The notes: generated by a model not told the origin, from the sequence alone. A DNA stretch of 64,000 nucleotides from Nocardia sp. MH4 (GCF_019266065.1 NZ_LPNR01000104.1:1-64000); one strand, 5' to 3'; shown: positions 51,889-63,633, counted from the stretch's first letter. Translations and numbers: made by a program.

Positions 51889-52449
51889 TCAGCGGAGACT
51901 GCCGACACCGAGCGATCCGTTCGGCGGCGGCTCCTGATTCTCGGCGGCGCGGACGTAGGCGACGGGGTCCTTGTCGACCGGCCGCACGCCGGCGTAGTGG
52001 CGGGCCTCGTAGGCGGCGAAGGTGACTGCCAACGCGTGGCGCTGCGGCACGCCGGCCAGGCGGCGGAAATCGGTGAGGCCCTCGCGTTCTTCCTCCGCCA
52101 TGTGGTCGCTGTTGGCGAGATTGGCTGCCGCGACGGCCGCGAACCAGTCGTCGGTGCCGACCTGATGATCCGCGACCGCGGCCACCGCGTCCCTGATGTC
52201 GTTGTGGTCGTGGATGGCGTCGAGCGTTTCGCTCTCGACCGCGCCTGTGCGCCTCGCCGCGATTCCGGCGTGCAACAAGGCCGGGTAGAAGATCTCCTCC
52301 TCGGCCAGCGCGTGCAGTTCCAGGAAGGCGGCGAGCCGGTCCCAGATCGCGGACAGCGCCTCGGTGTCGGTGCGGTTGATCTGTTCCAGGATCGCGAACA
52401 GACGCCGCTGTTCGTGGTGGTCGTCAAGGATCAGCTGGGTGATATCCAC
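51889..52449 (-). CDS. hemerythrin HHE-domain protein
   Basis: The 186-residue protein has a HHE cation-binding pattern: ITQLILDDHHEQRRLFAILE (HHE), FLELHALAEEEIFYPAL (HxxxEE), DAIHDHNDIRDAV (H) and SDHMAEEEREGL (H/EE). These residues hold a di-iron site able to bind O2 or NO. The GTG start follows the strong GGGAGGAATC. The C-terminal PVDKDPVAYVRAAENQEPPP is a typical acidic/proline-rich tail. Confidence 0.85.
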   Translation of the reverse strand: MDITQLILDDHHEQRRLFAILEQINRTDTEALSAIWDRLAAFLELHALAEEEIFYPALLHAGIAARRTGAVESETLDAIHDHNDIRDAVAAVADHQVGTDDWFAAVAAANLANSDHMAEEEREGLTDFRRLAGVPQRHALAVTFAAYEARHYAGVRPVDKDPVAYVRAAENQEPPPNGSLGVGSLR

Positions 52450-52669
52450 GATTCCTCCCTGAGACTGCTCGTCACAGCATGCAACGCCGGGGGCACCGGG
52501 CGTCGTCGTCGACATGCCGACGATAGCGCACCGTCTTCGACGACCGCGGGCCACGGGCCGGCCGCGCCGCGGCGAGCGACCCGGCTGACCTGGGCCTTCT
52601 GTTTGCCCTGCCGAAGGACGGGTAGCCGCCCTCTATGAGTCAGTCTTCGGCGGCTGTGAGAACACGCCC

Positions 52670-53368
52670 ATGATCGGCGACGACATCGACGGGATCGTGG
52701 TGGTGGTCCCCGTCCGCAATGAAGAGCGACTGCTGCCTCGGTGTCTCGCGGCGCTGGAACGTGCCGTCCGCCGGGTCGACGTCCCGGTCCGCGTGCAGCT
52801 CGTGCTCGACGCCTGCACCGACGGTTCGGCGCGGGTCGCGGCGTCGGCCGAGGTGCTGACGGTGTGGGAGCGCAATGTGGGGGCAGCGCGGCGGCTGGGC
52901 TTCGAACACGCGGGCTCGGGGTGTGCGTCCGAGACCTGGTTCGCGACCACCGATGCCGATTCCGAGGTCGAGCCATCGTGGTTGTCGGCCCAGCTCGACT
53001 ACGCGCGAGCGGGTTTCGAGGTGGTGGCGGGTGTCGTCGCGGTGCGGCAGTGGGACGCGCACTCGGCGCGGACCCGGCGGATCTACGAGCGGCAGTATCT
53101 CGAGCACGGGCCGGAGGGTCATGGTCATGTGCACGGCGCCGCGCTGGGCTTCCGCGCCGACGCCTACTGGGGAATCGGTGGGTTTCGGGCCTTGCCGACC
53201 GGCGAGGACGTGGATCTGGTCGCGCGGTTGCGCGCGTCCGGAGCCGCCATCGCCTGGGCCGGGGACGTCGCTGTCACCACCTCCGCGCGGCGGCACGGGC
53301 GCGCACCGCACGGGTTCGCCGAGCACCTGCGCCGTATCGGGCGGGACGCATCGCGGGAGGTGTCATGA
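52670..53368 (+). CDS. GT2-family glycosyltransferase, first gene of a four-gene operon
   Basis: The 232-residue protein is a GT-A fold enzyme: IVVVVPVRNEERLLPRCLAA at the start, LVLDACTDGSARVA, the DxD motif in FATTDADSEVEPSWLS and GEDVDLVARLRASGAAIAWA with the late acidic catalytic region. It has no membrane helix. GT2 members transfer activated sugar to an acceptor. Its stop overlaps the acyl-CoA dehydrogenase gene start (ATGA), so the two are coupled. The gene is preceded by about 220 bases of intergenic DNA with the putative promoter of the operon. Confidence 0.88.
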   Translation: MIGDDIDGIVVVVPVRNEERLLPRCLAALERAVRRVDVPVRVQLVLDACTDGSARVAASAEVLTVWERNVGAARRLGFEHAGSGCASETWFATTDADSEVEPSWLSAQLDYARAGFEVVAGVVAVRQWDAHSARTRRIYERQYLEHGPEGHGHVHGAALGFRADAYWGIGGFRALPTGEDVDLVARLRASGAAIAWAGDVAVTTSARRHGRAPHGFAEHLRRIGRDASREVS

Positions 53369-54405
53369 CCGGCGTCGACAGTCGGGTTTCCGGCCTGTGC
53401 GCCGCGGCATCGGAACCGGTGATCGCCGCGGAACTGCGGTCGCTGGCGAGATCCGGACGGCTGGATCTGCCGTTACCGGGCTCGGGGCAGACCCTCGAGC
53501 GATGGCGCGCGCTGGCCGAGATCGCCTATGCGGATACGGTTGTCGGGCGTCTGGCCGAAGCCCACACCGATGCTACGGCGATCCTGGCCGAGATCGATCA
53601 CGGCGCCACCGGGCGGCCGTCGACCGAACTCGCGGTGGCGCCGGAGCAACTCTGGGGCGTGTGGGCCGCGGAGCCGCCTGCTCCGGTGCTGCGGGCGCGC
53701 GAGGTGTCCGAGGGCTGGGTGCTGGAGGGGCGCAAACTGTGGTGCTCGGGTGCGAGCATGTGCACACACGCACTGGTCACGGCCGAGATCGACGGTCAGC
53801 GCGCGTTGTTCGCGGTGGCGCTCGACCGGTCCGTCGTCCGGCCGGTGCCGCACACCTGGCCTGCGGTCGGTATGCGGGGGTCCGATTCCGGCGCCGTCGA
53901 TTTCGACAGTGCGCCGGCGCGGATGATCGGCGACCCCGGCGCGTACCTGAGCCGTCCCGGTTTCTGGCACGGCGCCATCGGGGTGGCCGCCTGCTGGTAC
54001 GGCAGCGCGTGCGCGGTCGCCGCGACACTGCACCGCAGCGCCGCCGCGGGCCGCGCCGACGACCACGCGCTCGCCCATCTGGGCGCGGTCACCGCGAGTC
54101 TGTCGGCCGCCCGTGACAGCCTGTCCGTCGCCGCGCAGGCGATCGATGCCGACCCCGCCGACCTCACCGGAGCGGGTCGACTCCGGGCCAGGACCGTGCG
54201 CGCGATCGTCGAGAACGCGGCGACCGACACCCTCGACCGTGTCGGGCGCGCCCTGGGCGCCGGCCCGCTGTGCGGCGACGAAGCCCATGCGCGCAGAGTC
54301 GCCGACCTGACGGTGTACCTGCGTCAGAGCCATGCCGAACGCGATCTCGCCGCCCTCGGACGAGACCAGGCGGACAAGGAGTTCTCATGGTGGCCATGCC
54401 CCTGA
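53365..54405 (+). CDS. acyl-CoA dehydrogenase-like flavoprotein
   Basis: The 346-residue protein is a short acyl-CoA dehydrogenase homologue (usual length ~380). The middle domain has VSEGWVLEGRKLWCSGASMC and the FAD/substrate loop VGMRGSDSGAVDF. The C-terminal half is helical and ends TVYLRQSHAERDLAALGRDQ. The canonical catalytic Glu region is not clearly recognisable, so it may oxidise an unusual acyl thioester or have lost dehydrogenase activity. It overlaps the GT2 and PIG-L genes. Confidence 0.85.
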   Translation: MTGVDSRVSGLCAAASEPVIAAELRSLARSGRLDLPLPGSGQTLERWRALAEIAYADTVVGRLAEAHTDATAILAEIDHGATGRPSTELAVAPEQLWGVWAAEPPAPVLRAREVSEGWVLEGRKLWCSGASMCTHALVTAEIDGQRALFAVALDRSVVRPVPHTWPAVGMRGSDSGAVDFDSAPARMIGDPGAYLSRPGFWHGAIGVAACWYGSACAVAATLHRSAAAGRADDHALAHLGAVTASLSAARDSLSVAAQAIDADPADLTGAGRLRARTVRAIVENAATDTLDRVGRALGAGPLCGDEAHARRVADLTVYLRQSHAERDLAALGRDQADKEFSWWPCP

Positions 54406-55139
54406 TCGACCCGACCGATCCCGGCACCGCGGAAGGCGCGTGGACGCCGTGGCGCGAGAGCAGACCCGAACTGCGCGTGAAGCATTGGCGGCATCTGATC
54501 GTCGTCGCCCCGCACCCCGACGACGAGGTACTCGGCGTCGGCGGGCTGATCGCGCACCTGCGATCGGCCGATCTGCCGGTCACCCTGATCTCGGTCACCG
54601 ACGGTGAAGCCTCGCACCCCGGCTCGCCCACCCACACCCCGGCCGAGCTGGCCGGCCTGCGGATCGAGGAATCGGCCAACGCGGCCCACGAACTCGCCAT
54701 CGGGGCGCCGATGCGGCTGGGCATGCCCGACGGCCGGGTCGCCGAGCAGCAGGCCGAACTCACCGACCTGCTCACCGAGGTGCTCGCGGTCCTGGGCGGG
54801 CCGGGGGTTCGATGCGCCGCCACGTGGCGACACGACGGCCATCCCGACCACGAAGCCGTCGGCCGCGCGACCGCCGAGGCGTGCGCGAACACAGCGACCG
54901 AATTGCTCGAGTATCCCGTCTGGATGTGGCACTGGGGCAGCCCCGACCATCCGCGAGTCGCCGCGGCCAATGCCTTCGGCCTGGCGTTGCCGTCGTCGGC
55001 GGTCGCGGCCAAGGCACGGGCACTGGCACAGCACCGCAGTCAGATCCGTCCGCTGTCGGACCATCCGGCTGACCGTCCCGTCCTGCCTCCCCATGTCCTG
55101 CATCGGTTCACCACACGCGACGAGGTCTTCTTCCAGTGA
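54387..55139 (+). CDS. PIG-L-family N-deacetylase
   Basis: The 250-residue protein carries the PIG-L signature: LIVVAPHPDDEVLGVGGLIA (AHPDDE-type Zn motif, with PHPDDE) and WRHDGHPDHEAVGRATAEAC (HPDH, second metal ligand set). Family members hydrolyse N-acetyl groups from GlcNAc-linked molecules or similar amides. The ATG follows AAGGAGTTCTC and overlaps the dehydrogenase gene by 19 bases. Its stop overlaps the methyltransferase start (GTGA). Confidence 0.9.
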   Translation: MVAMPLIDPTDPGTAEGAWTPWRESRPELRVKHWRHLIVVAPHPDDEVLGVGGLIAHLRSADLPVTLISVTDGEASHPGSPTHTPAELAGLRIEESANAAHELAIGAPMRLGMPDGRVAEQQAELTDLLTEVLAVLGGPGVRCAATWRHDGHPDHEAVGRATAEACANTATELLEYPVWMWHWGSPDHPRVAAANAFGLALPSSAVAAKARALAQHRSQIRPLSDHPADRPVLPPHVLHRFTTRDEVFFQ

Positions 55140-55759
55140 CCGAGTCCGCCCTGCCGCCAGGCTATTTCGACCGGATGTACGCCACCGACGACGACCCGTG
55201 GCAGTTCACGCTCCGCTGGTACGAGCGGCGCAAACGCGCGCTGACGATGGCTATGCTGCCCAGGGCGCGCTACCGCGCCGGGTTCGAGCCCGGCTGTTCC
55301 ATCGGCGTGCTCACCGAGGAACTCGCCGGGCGCTGCGATCGCCTCGTGAGCACCGATGTCGCCGAGCGGGCCCTGGATTCGGCGCGCGCACGGCTGTCGC
55401 GTTCTGGCCACGCGTCGGTGGAGTTGCGCCGGTGGGGGCTGGGACAGCGCTGGGCGGCAGAGGAATTCGATCTCATCGTGCTGAGTGAGGTCTGCTACTA
55501 CCTCGATGCCGAGACGCTGCGCCAGGCCTTCGACCGTGCGGTCGCGCACCTCGAACCCGGCGGCACGCTGCTGTGCGCGCACTGGCGCCACGTGGTGGCC
55601 GACTATCCGCTGACCGGCGACGAGGTGCACGCGATCGCGCATCGCACCGCCGGACTGGCGGCCACGGCCCACTACGGCGACGAGGATGTGCTGATCGACG
55701 TGTTCGCGGCCTCGCCGCCGAACCCGCCGTCGGTGGCCCGCGTCGAGGGTCTCGTCTGA
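55136..55759 (+). CDS. SAM-dependent methyltransferase, NodS-like
   Basis: The 207-residue protein reads YFDRMYATDDDPWQFTLRWY, ERRKRALTMAMLPRARYRAG, the SAM-binding motif I GFEPGCSIGVLTEELA, then LVSTDVAERALDSAR and the acidic motif EEFDLIVLSEVCYYLDAE. This matches the NodS/SAM family that N-methylates deacetylated chito-oligosaccharides in Nod-factor synthesis. The GTG start overlaps the PIG-L stop. It is the last gene of the operon and is followed by a strong hairpin. Confidence 0.88.
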   Translation: MTESALPPGYFDRMYATDDDPWQFTLRWYERRKRALTMAMLPRARYRAGFEPGCSIGVLTEELAGRCDRLVSTDVAERALDSARARLSRSGHASVELRRWGLGQRWAAEEFDLIVLSEVCYYLDAETLRQAFDRAVAHLEPGGTLLCAHWRHVVADYPLTGDEVHAIAHRTAGLAATAHYGDEDVLIDVFAASPPNPPSVARVEGLV

Positions 55760-55768
55760 GGCAGGGGA

Positions 55769-55801
55769 GTCGCGGGCCGGGCGCGGCGGCCCGGCCGCGA
55801 C
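55769..55801. terminator. bidirectional terminator after the four-gene operon
   Basis: GTCGCGGGCCGGGC (55769-55782) pairs with GCCCGGCCGCGAC (55789-55801) with a single bulged base, around a six-base loop. It begins ten bases after the methyltransferase stop and lies next to the end of the converging small membrane gene. Confidence 0.65.
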
Positions 55802-55966
55802 TCAGGACCGCCGCCGTCGCCGGGCGATCAGCCAGACCACGAACCCGGCGAGCACCGCGGCTGCCACCGGCAGCGCGGGCGTGCGGGCGACATCGGCGGC
55901 CTGCCCGGTCGCATCCAGCGCCAAGTCACGGTCGAGCCGGGGGACCGGGTCGTCGGACTCGCTCAT
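55802..55966 (-). CDS. small single-helix membrane protein, 54 aa
   Basis: A 54-codon frame too short for most gene-finders reads MSESDDPVPRLDRDLALDAT, then a helix (PALPVAAAVLAGFVVWLIAR) and an Arg run at the end. GGAAGGAACC lies upstream of the ATG at 55966. The acidic N-terminus, single helix and basic C-terminus are consistent with a real small membrane protein. It is downstream of, and probably co-transcribed with, the 56007-56339 gene. Confidence 0.6.
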   Translation of the reverse strand: MSESDDPVPRLDRDLALDATGQAADVARTPALPVAAAVLAGFVVWLIARRRRRS

Positions 55967-56006
55967 CGCGGGTTCCTTCCTCGGTGGTCTCGCAGCGTGG
56001 GGGCTG

Positions 56007-56339
56007 TCAGTGCCCGCGCTGATCGGTGAGCTTCAGGCCCTCCTTGGCCTTGATGCGCCGGTGCTCGAGCAGCAGCCAGACGACACCCGCGCCGGCGAGC
56101 AGGACCGCCGCGACCCCGGCGACGGTCGCCCAGCCGGTGAACCCGTAGCCGGTCGCGGTCAGGCACAGACCCAGCGCGATGACGCCCAACGCGCACAGGA
56201 TGATCCCGGGGAAGTTGTAACCGTCTTCCAGGCCCTCGCCGGCGTGGCTGCGGGTCGTGCGGGCATGGTCGGGGAATTCGTCGTCGTGTCGGTCGGCGCG
56301 CTGCGGCGCGGAATCGTGGTGCGGATTCGGGTAGGTCAT
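56007..56339 (-). CDS. small two-helix membrane protein, 110 aa
   Basis: The protein has a polar N-terminus rich in His/Asp (MTYPNPHHDSAPQRADRHDD), two helices (FPGIILCALGVIALGLCLTA and WATVAGVAAVLLAGAGVVWL) and a basic C-terminus (EHRRIKAKEGLKLTDQRGH). The ATG follows GGAGGGAACC. There are no catalytic residues; it is an unassigned actinobacterial membrane protein. Confidence 0.7.
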   Translation of the reverse strand: MTYPNPHHDSAPQRADRHDDEFPDHARTTRSHAGEGLEDGYNFPGIILCALGVIALGLCLTATGYGFTGWATVAGVAAVLLAGAGVVWLLLEHRRIKAKEGLKLTDQRGH

Positions 56340-56437
56340 GGATGGTTCCCTCCAGGTTGACCGGTATGAGCGGGCCATACCCGCTGGGCCGCTGGTCAAT
56401 CACCGGGCGGCGGACCGGAGGGCGAACTCGACGCGAA

Positions 56438-56470
56438 AAGAGCCCGGGCCGAGGGTCGGCCCGGGCTCTT
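56438..56470 (-). terminator. katG terminator
   Basis: On the minus strand a perfect 13-bp stem (AAGAGCCCGGGCC, seven-base loop, GGCCCGGGCTCTT) runs straight into TTCG, giving four U residues after the stem. It begins 11 bases downstream of the katG stop. It is a good intrinsic terminator. Confidence 0.8.
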
Positions 56471-56480
56471 CGACACCCGA

Positions 56481-59182
<2,702 letters not shown>

Positions 59183-59257
59183 GTCCGAAAGTGTTCTCCG
59201 TTGTCTGGAATCGGTCAAGCATATGACCGGCCTCGTGTTCAGGGCCGGGAATCCGCG

Positions 59258-59421
59258 GTACCGCCACCAGCAGAACGGTCACCCCCGACACCGCGGGCGG
59301 CGGCCTGCTGCTCATCACGCGTGCGGATCTGCTCGACCGCGTCGGCGATCCGATCGACGAACGCCGCCTCGCCGAGCAAGTGGCGCTGCTCGACACCGGT
59401 ATCCGCCTGCTCGGGGCCTGA
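59258..59421 (+). other. possible coding remnant
   Basis: A 54-codon frame without a start codon reads TVTPDTAGGGLLLITRADLL, DRVGDPIDERRLAEQVALLD, TGIRLLGA and a TGA. It has a protein-like amphipathic helix, but no upstream portion or family match is seen. It may be the last exon-like relic of a deleted gene on the plus strand between furA and the GlsB fragment. Confidence 0.3.
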
Positions 59422-59483
59422 GCGGAATCGTCGCCGGACACCGCTGTGGCGGACCCGGACGCCCGGGTCCGCCACAGCATCGA

Positions 59484-59690
59484 CTATCGGGTGCGGCCGG
59501 TGACCAGTCCGACCAGTGCCAGCAGCAGCACCGCACCACCGAAGCAGGTCAGGAAGCTGAACAGCAGACCACCACCGGCGACATCGACGCCCAGCACCTT
59601 CAGCAGGAACCCGCCGAGCAGACCGCCGACGACGCCGACGGCGATATTGAGCACGATGCCCTGCTGGGTCCGAGCATTGCTGCCTCCGAT
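59484..59690 (-). pseudogene. 5'-truncated GlsB/YeaQ/YmgE-family membrane protein
   Basis: The open frame is continuous from the CspA stop. The recognisable part begins IGGSNARTQQGIVLNIAVGV, then VGGLLGGFLLKVLGVDVAGG, FSFLTCFGGAVLLLALVGLV and TGRTR-stop. This matches the second and third helices of the GlsB/YeaQ/YmgE (transglycosylase-associated) family. The first helix (with G-W-I/A-x-x-K-I-M) is missing and no ATG is present in frame; only an internal GTG could initiate. The gene lost its 5' end in a deletion that abuts cspA. Confidence 0.7.
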
Positions 59691-59729
59691 CGTTTCCGGC
59701 CCTGGCGGGCCGTGATTGTGCGTGGATTC

Positions 59730-59936
59730 TCAGTCCAGGGCGCGGACGTCGGTCGCCTGCGGGCCCCGGTCGCTGTGGTCCATCTCGAACTCGACCTTCT
59801 GGTTGTCCTCGAGGGTGCGGAATCCGTCGCCGCGGATCTCGGAGAAGTGAACGAAGATGTCGGCACTGCCCTCGTCGGGCTCGATGAACCCGAACCCCTT
59901 CTCCGCGTCGAACCACTTCACAGTGCCTTGAGCCAT
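59730..59936 (-). CDS. cspA: CspA-family cold shock protein
   Basis: The 68-residue single-domain protein reads [34 protein letters not shown] and [18 protein letters not shown]. The RNP-1 (KGFGFI) and RNP-2 (DIFVHF) motifs are intact. It is an RNA chaperone that prevents secondary structure. The start is ATG 59936. It lies immediately upstream of the truncated GlsB fragment. Confidence 0.95.
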   Translation of the reverse strand: MAQGTVKWFDAEKGFGFIEPDEGSADIFVHFSEIRGDGFRTLEDNQKVEFEMDHSDRGPQATDVRALD

Positions 59937-60099
59937 TGCTTCCCACTCCGTTCGATCGGTACCTCTCGATCGGAGGATGTCCCGGACCGGAATCGGTAAA
60001 CGGGTCACCACCCACCGATCTTCGGCGACGATGGGGCCCACGGTCTGCTCGGTCGTGGCCCGGCGCCGCCGACCGCGAACCGTGACCTCGGGCTCCGCT

Positions 60100-60450
60100 C
60101 TAGGCGAAGCGGGTGGTGAGCTCGGCCGCGATCTCGTAGTGGCGCAGGAGGAAGGAGCGTTCGTCGAGCTTCTTGCGCCGCAGCCAGCCGGTGACCTCGG
60201 CGTTGCACTTGCTGGAGTTGCACGATCCGCAGGCGGGGACGACGTTGCCGAGGGTGTAGCGGCCGCCGCGCGAGATGGCTTGCACGCAGTCCTTCTGCAG
60301 CGAGGTGGCGGGGGAGCCGCAGTAGGCGCACCCACCCCAGGACGCCTTGAGCGCGTCCCACTGCGCGTCGGTGAGGTCGTGGGTGACGCGCGCCATCCGC
60401 TTCTTGCGCTTGCGCGCGGCGCGCACCTGTCTGCTACCGCCGGTCGGCAC
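60100..60450 (-). CDS. HNH endonuclease
   Basis: The 116-residue protein has an N-terminal basic helix ([15 protein letters not shown]), a zinc-finger pair ([16 protein letters not shown]) and the HNH core [20 protein letters not shown]. The canonical first His is not obvious (DCVQ instead of DHxx), a variation I recall for a subgroup of actinobacterial HNH proteins. It is a likely nuclease in DNA repair or restriction. The GTG start at 60450 is assumed. It is not next to a phage or restriction gene. Confidence 0.8.
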   Translation of the reverse strand: MPTGGSRQVRAARKRKKRMARVTHDLTDAQWDALKASWGGCAYCGSPATSLQKDCVQAISRGGRYTLGNVVPACGSCNSSKCNAEVTGWLRRKKLDERSFLLRHYEIAAELTTRFA

Positions 60451-60541
60451 CAGGTGAGAATACCTGCCGCGACGGTCGGCGGGTCGCAGGCGGGCACACC
60501 GTGTCCGACCCGGCCGCGACGCCGCAGACGGGTGCGGTGGG

Positions 60542-61915
60542 CTACGAAACGACCTGGGAGCTCAGGTAGTTCAGCAGGAGGGGAACGTCCTCGCCGTAGT
60601 CGATGTGGGCTTCGGAGGCGTAGAAGTTGGCCATGTCCACGCCTTGGCGACCCAGTTGGACGAGCTCGTCGACGGTGGCGGGATCGGTGACGCTGAGCAG
60701 GGTTCGGGTGGTCGCGGTGAGGTCGGAGCGGATGCCCGCGGCGACGGGGCCGAGCACCGAGCCGGTGAGGTCGGCGCCGGTGGCGGCCAAGGCCGCCAGG
60801 TCGGCGGCGGCGGCGAGAGGGTCGTTGCGGTCGAGGGATTCGACCGCACGCCAGAGGATTTCCTGGAGGTGGCCGACGCGCTCGGCGATACCGAGGAGAT
60901 CGAGGTGGGTCAGGGCGTCGGCGATGACGCTGACGCCCGCGGTCCGGCCGGACGGGTCGACCGCGGCGGCCGCGCGGATGACCTGGGCGACCAGGACCCG
61001 GTCTACCCCCGCGGCGGCCTCCACGAAGGGGGCCAGGGCGGCGTTGACGGCCCGTGCGGTCTGATGGGCGCCGCGGATGTCGCCCGCCGCGAGGGACTCC
61101 GGCAGGCGGGTGAGGTCGTCGACGATGGTCGGCAGGTTCGCCGCGGTGGCGGTCCAGCCGGCGCCCATGGTGACGGCTTGGGCGATCAGACTGCTGGGAT
61201 CGGCGGTGGCGGGGAGCAAGTTCGCGATCGGGGTGGGATCGCCGCTCAGGACCCGGCCCAGCACGGCCAGGAACGGGGAGGTGGCGGCATCGAGGGAGCA
61301 GTACAGGTCGCCGTCGGCGCACAGCGTGCGAACCCGCTCGGACAGCGCGCCGAAATCACGGCTCCGGGTGCCGGCGATGCCGCGGCCGGGCTGCGGATTG
61401 CCCAGGGAGAGTGTGGTGTTCGGATCGCGATGCGGGTCGGCCAGTAGCCCGACCCCGACCACCCGATCGGCGTCGATGGGGCCGTCGCCGTTGCCGATCT
61501 CGGTGGCCAGATCGCCGATGCCGTCCGCGCCCTGGCTGTAACCGGCGAGCACGACCCGCGTCGAGCCGCACAGGCCACGCAGCATCTGGCGCAGACGGGA
61601 TTCCAGGGTGCTCAGGGACTCGGCGTAGCTCAGGCCCTGATCGAAAGCGCTGGCGGCATAGGGGGCGTAGAGCACGGTGATGTCGCGGCCGAACTGCCGT
61701 CGCAGGCCGTCGCCGACAGGCCGGAGCATGCCGACGGGCACCTCGGGATCGGCGTCGAGTGTGGTCTCCCAGGTTCCCGGCCCGAGTATCGCGGTGTACG
61801 GGGTGCAGGGCTGCGGGCCGGATGTTTCCGCCCGCGCGTCGCCGACCGCCGCGGTCCCGGCCGCGACGACGGCGGCGACCAGCGTCGCGGCGGCGGATCT
61901 CGACAACCTGTTCAT
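60542..61915 (-). CDS. secreted cutinase-family esterase
   Basis: The 457-residue protein has a signal peptide ([20 protein letters not shown], cleavage after DARAET). The nucleophile elbow is [20 protein letters not shown] (GYSQG), typical of cutinases/PE-PPE-like esterases. [20 protein letters not shown] opens the hydrolase domain. The C-terminal ~200 residues are helical and unassigned. It probably hydrolyses lipid or cutin esters at the cell surface. Its last codons match the remnant at 49693-49737. ATG start; an A+T-poor region precedes it. Confidence 0.85.
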   Translation of the reverse strand: MNRLSRSAAATLVAAVVAAGTAAVGDARAETSGPQPCTPYTAILGPGTWETTLDADPEVPVGMLRPVGDGLRRQFGRDITVLYAPYAASAFDQGLSYAESLSTLESRLRQMLRGLCGSTRVVLAGYSQGADGIGDLATEIGNGDGPIDADRVVGVGLLADPHRDPNTTLSLGNPQPGRGIAGTRSRDFGALSERVRTLCADGDLYCSLDAATSPFLAVLGRVLSGDPTPIANLLPATADPSSLIAQAVTMGAGWTATAANLPTIVDDLTRLPESLAAGDIRGAHQTARAVNAALAPFVEAAAGVDRVLVAQVIRAAAAVDPSGRTAGVSVIADALTHLDLLGIAERVGHLQEILWRAVESLDRNDPLAAAADLAALAATGADLTGSVLGPVAAGIRSDLTATTRTLLSVTDPATVDELVQLGRQGVDMANFYASEAHIDYGEDVPLLLNYLSSQVVS

Positions 61916-62093
61916 CGTCCAATTCCTCTGTTGCCGAAGGTGATTCGCGACGGTGCGACAGGTGTTGCAGCGCGCCGGACCGTCGTGGCCAATTCTGGCC
62001 GCTCGCCGCGGGTTTCGCCCACACTTTCAGATACAGTTTCATTTCAGATTCGATCCGGGCTGCGCGGTCCGTCGTCGGCCCCGTCGACCGACG

Positions 62094-62129
62094 CCGTCCC
62101 CGGCCGGCCGCGCGCCGAGCCGGGGACGG
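62094..62129 (-). terminator. hairpin downstream of the PucR gene
   Basis: CCGTCCCCGGC (62094-62104) pairs exactly with GCCGGGGACGG (62119-62129) around a 14-base loop, within the 359-base gene-free stretch between the PucR stop (62275) and the cutinase start (61915). It is probably the terminator of the MFS-PucR operon. The rest of that stretch has no supported gene. Confidence 0.5.
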
Positions 62130-62274
62130 GTCTTCACGGTGGCGCCAGTTCCACCGAGTCTGTGCCGGATCCGGGCGAACCGTCCCACGCTCACCGGCAC
62201 AGAACGGTAGGCGAGGTACGGGCCGCGGCACTCGTCGCCGGACGACAGACTTGTCGGTGCGGGTTGTGCGCGCG

Positions 62275-63633
62275 TCACGAATCCGGGCCGGGCGCGACGG
62301 ATTCGCCCAGGGTCGGCAGGATCGCGAGGGCGACCTGGAGTTCGAGGGTTCTGATATCGGCACTGCGGCCCAGGATCGCCTCCGCCTGCTGCACCCGGTA
62401 GCTGACCGTGTTGGGATGCACCAGCAGCCGATCGGCGGCGCGGCGGCGACTGCCGTTCTCCCCGAGGAAGACCGACAGCGTCGTTGCGAGCCGATAGGTG
62501 GTCTCGTCGGGTGCGGCCAGGCGGCCGAGCACCCTGGTGACGAACGCGCGTGCGTGCCCTGGGTCGGCCGTGCACAGCGCCGCGACCGCGATCTCGCCGT
62601 AGCGAGTCACGGGATCGGCGCGGTGGGCGGCCATCGTGGCGACGCGGCGGGCATGCTCGGCTTCGAGATGACTGCGCCGGAAGCCGTCCAGTCCGTGCGC
62701 GGGGCCACCGATCGCCGCTCGCACACCGGGCGGCAGCGCCTGCTGGAGTTCGGTGAAAGCCCTGGGCGAGAAGGATGCACGCGACCCGGACCAGCCTGCG
62801 AGAATCAGCGCGCCGAGCGGATGGGTGAGGGTGTTCTCGGCCCCGAGGTGCCGGGCGAGCTCGGCGAAGGCCGCGCCGAGGGTGGTCTGGGCGTCGCAAT
62901 GCTCCGGGGCGCGGTCGAGCCAGGCCACGGCCGCGAGGTGGTACCGGTTCACCTCGTAGCGCAGGCGAGTCGAGGCGCGTGCCGGATCGTGCTCCCGATC
63001 GGCGACGATGTCGGCGATCGCCGCCGCCTGTGCGGCCGCGGCGTTGCGCATCCAGCCCTCACGTTCGACTTCGTAGGCGTGTTCGGCCCGGATCATCGCG
63101 CCGTCGAGATAGGCGAAAAGCCATCCCGTCGCCATCCGCAGCGCGGTCGGCAGTTGGACCGACCCGGGCGCGGTGGCGGTGATGCGGGTGAACATCCACT
63201 GCCACATGCCCTCCTGCGCCAGGCGATACAGCCGCATGACCTCGGTGAGCGGAACACCGCGCCACACCCTGGCCCGGATCAGCGCCAGCCCCGGCTCCGG
63301 CAGGTCGAAGCGCCGGGGATCGCCGCCGTGCTCGAGTGTGTCGGCCAGCTGGAGCATGTGCGCACTGATGCCGGCCCGGCTAGCCTCGGCCACCTGGTCG
63401 TCGGGGAACAGTTCGGGGATCTCGACCCGCATCCGTGCCACCGACGCCGCGGTGAGGTCGGGGGCGCAGCGGCGGATCTCCCGCGCGAGGGGGCGAAGGA
63501 TGTCTTCCCAAACCTGTCCGGCCGCCTCGTCGTCGGGCGGCAGCCAGCCGCCCGACGACAGTGCCCTCCCGGCCACGCTCATGCGCCCGGCTCCGGGCGC
63601 GCAGGCGCTGGTGTGGGTGTCGCCCGTGGTCAC
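62275..63633 (-). CDS. PucR-type transcriptional regulator
   Basis: The 452-residue regulator has a large helical N-terminal domain (LFPDDQVAEASRAGISAHML, WRGVPLTEVMRLYRLAQEGM), a GGDEF-like CdaR segment (GGPAHGLDGFRRSHLEAEHA) and the C-terminal HTH_30: AADRLLVHPNTVSYRVQQAE. The GTG start overlaps the stop of the upstream MFS gene (GTGA), so it is translationally coupled. It probably regulates that exporter. The domain layout parallels the PucR at 21070 but sequences differ. Confidence 0.85.
   Translation of the reverse strand: MTTGDTHTSACAPGAGRMSVAGRALSSGGWLPPDDEAAGQVWEDILRPLAREIRRCAPDLTAASVARMRVEIPELFPDDQVAEASRAGISAHMLQLADTLEHGGDPRRFDLPEPGLALIRARVWRGVPLTEVMRLYRLAQEGMWQWMFTRITATAPGSVQLPTALRMATGWLFAYLDGAMIRAEHAYEVEREGWMRNAAAAQAAAIADIVADREHDPARASTRLRYEVNRYHLAAVAWLDRAPEHCDAQTTLGAAFAELARHLGAENTLTHPLGALILAGWSGSRASFSPRAFTELQQALPPGVRAAIGGPAHGLDGFRRSHLEAEHARRVATMAAHRADPVTRYGEIAVAALCTADPGHARAFVTRVLGRLAAPDETTYRLATTLSVFLGENGSRRRAADRLLVHPNTVSYRVQQAEAILGRSADIRTLELQVALAILPTLGESVAPGPDS

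Noticed and set aside
59730..61322. Long minus-strand frame reading through cspA, the HNH gene and part of the cutinase
   Set aside because: Only the last 68 residues (CspA) are real; the rest is an Arg/Pro-rich shadow of the HNH and cutinase genes.
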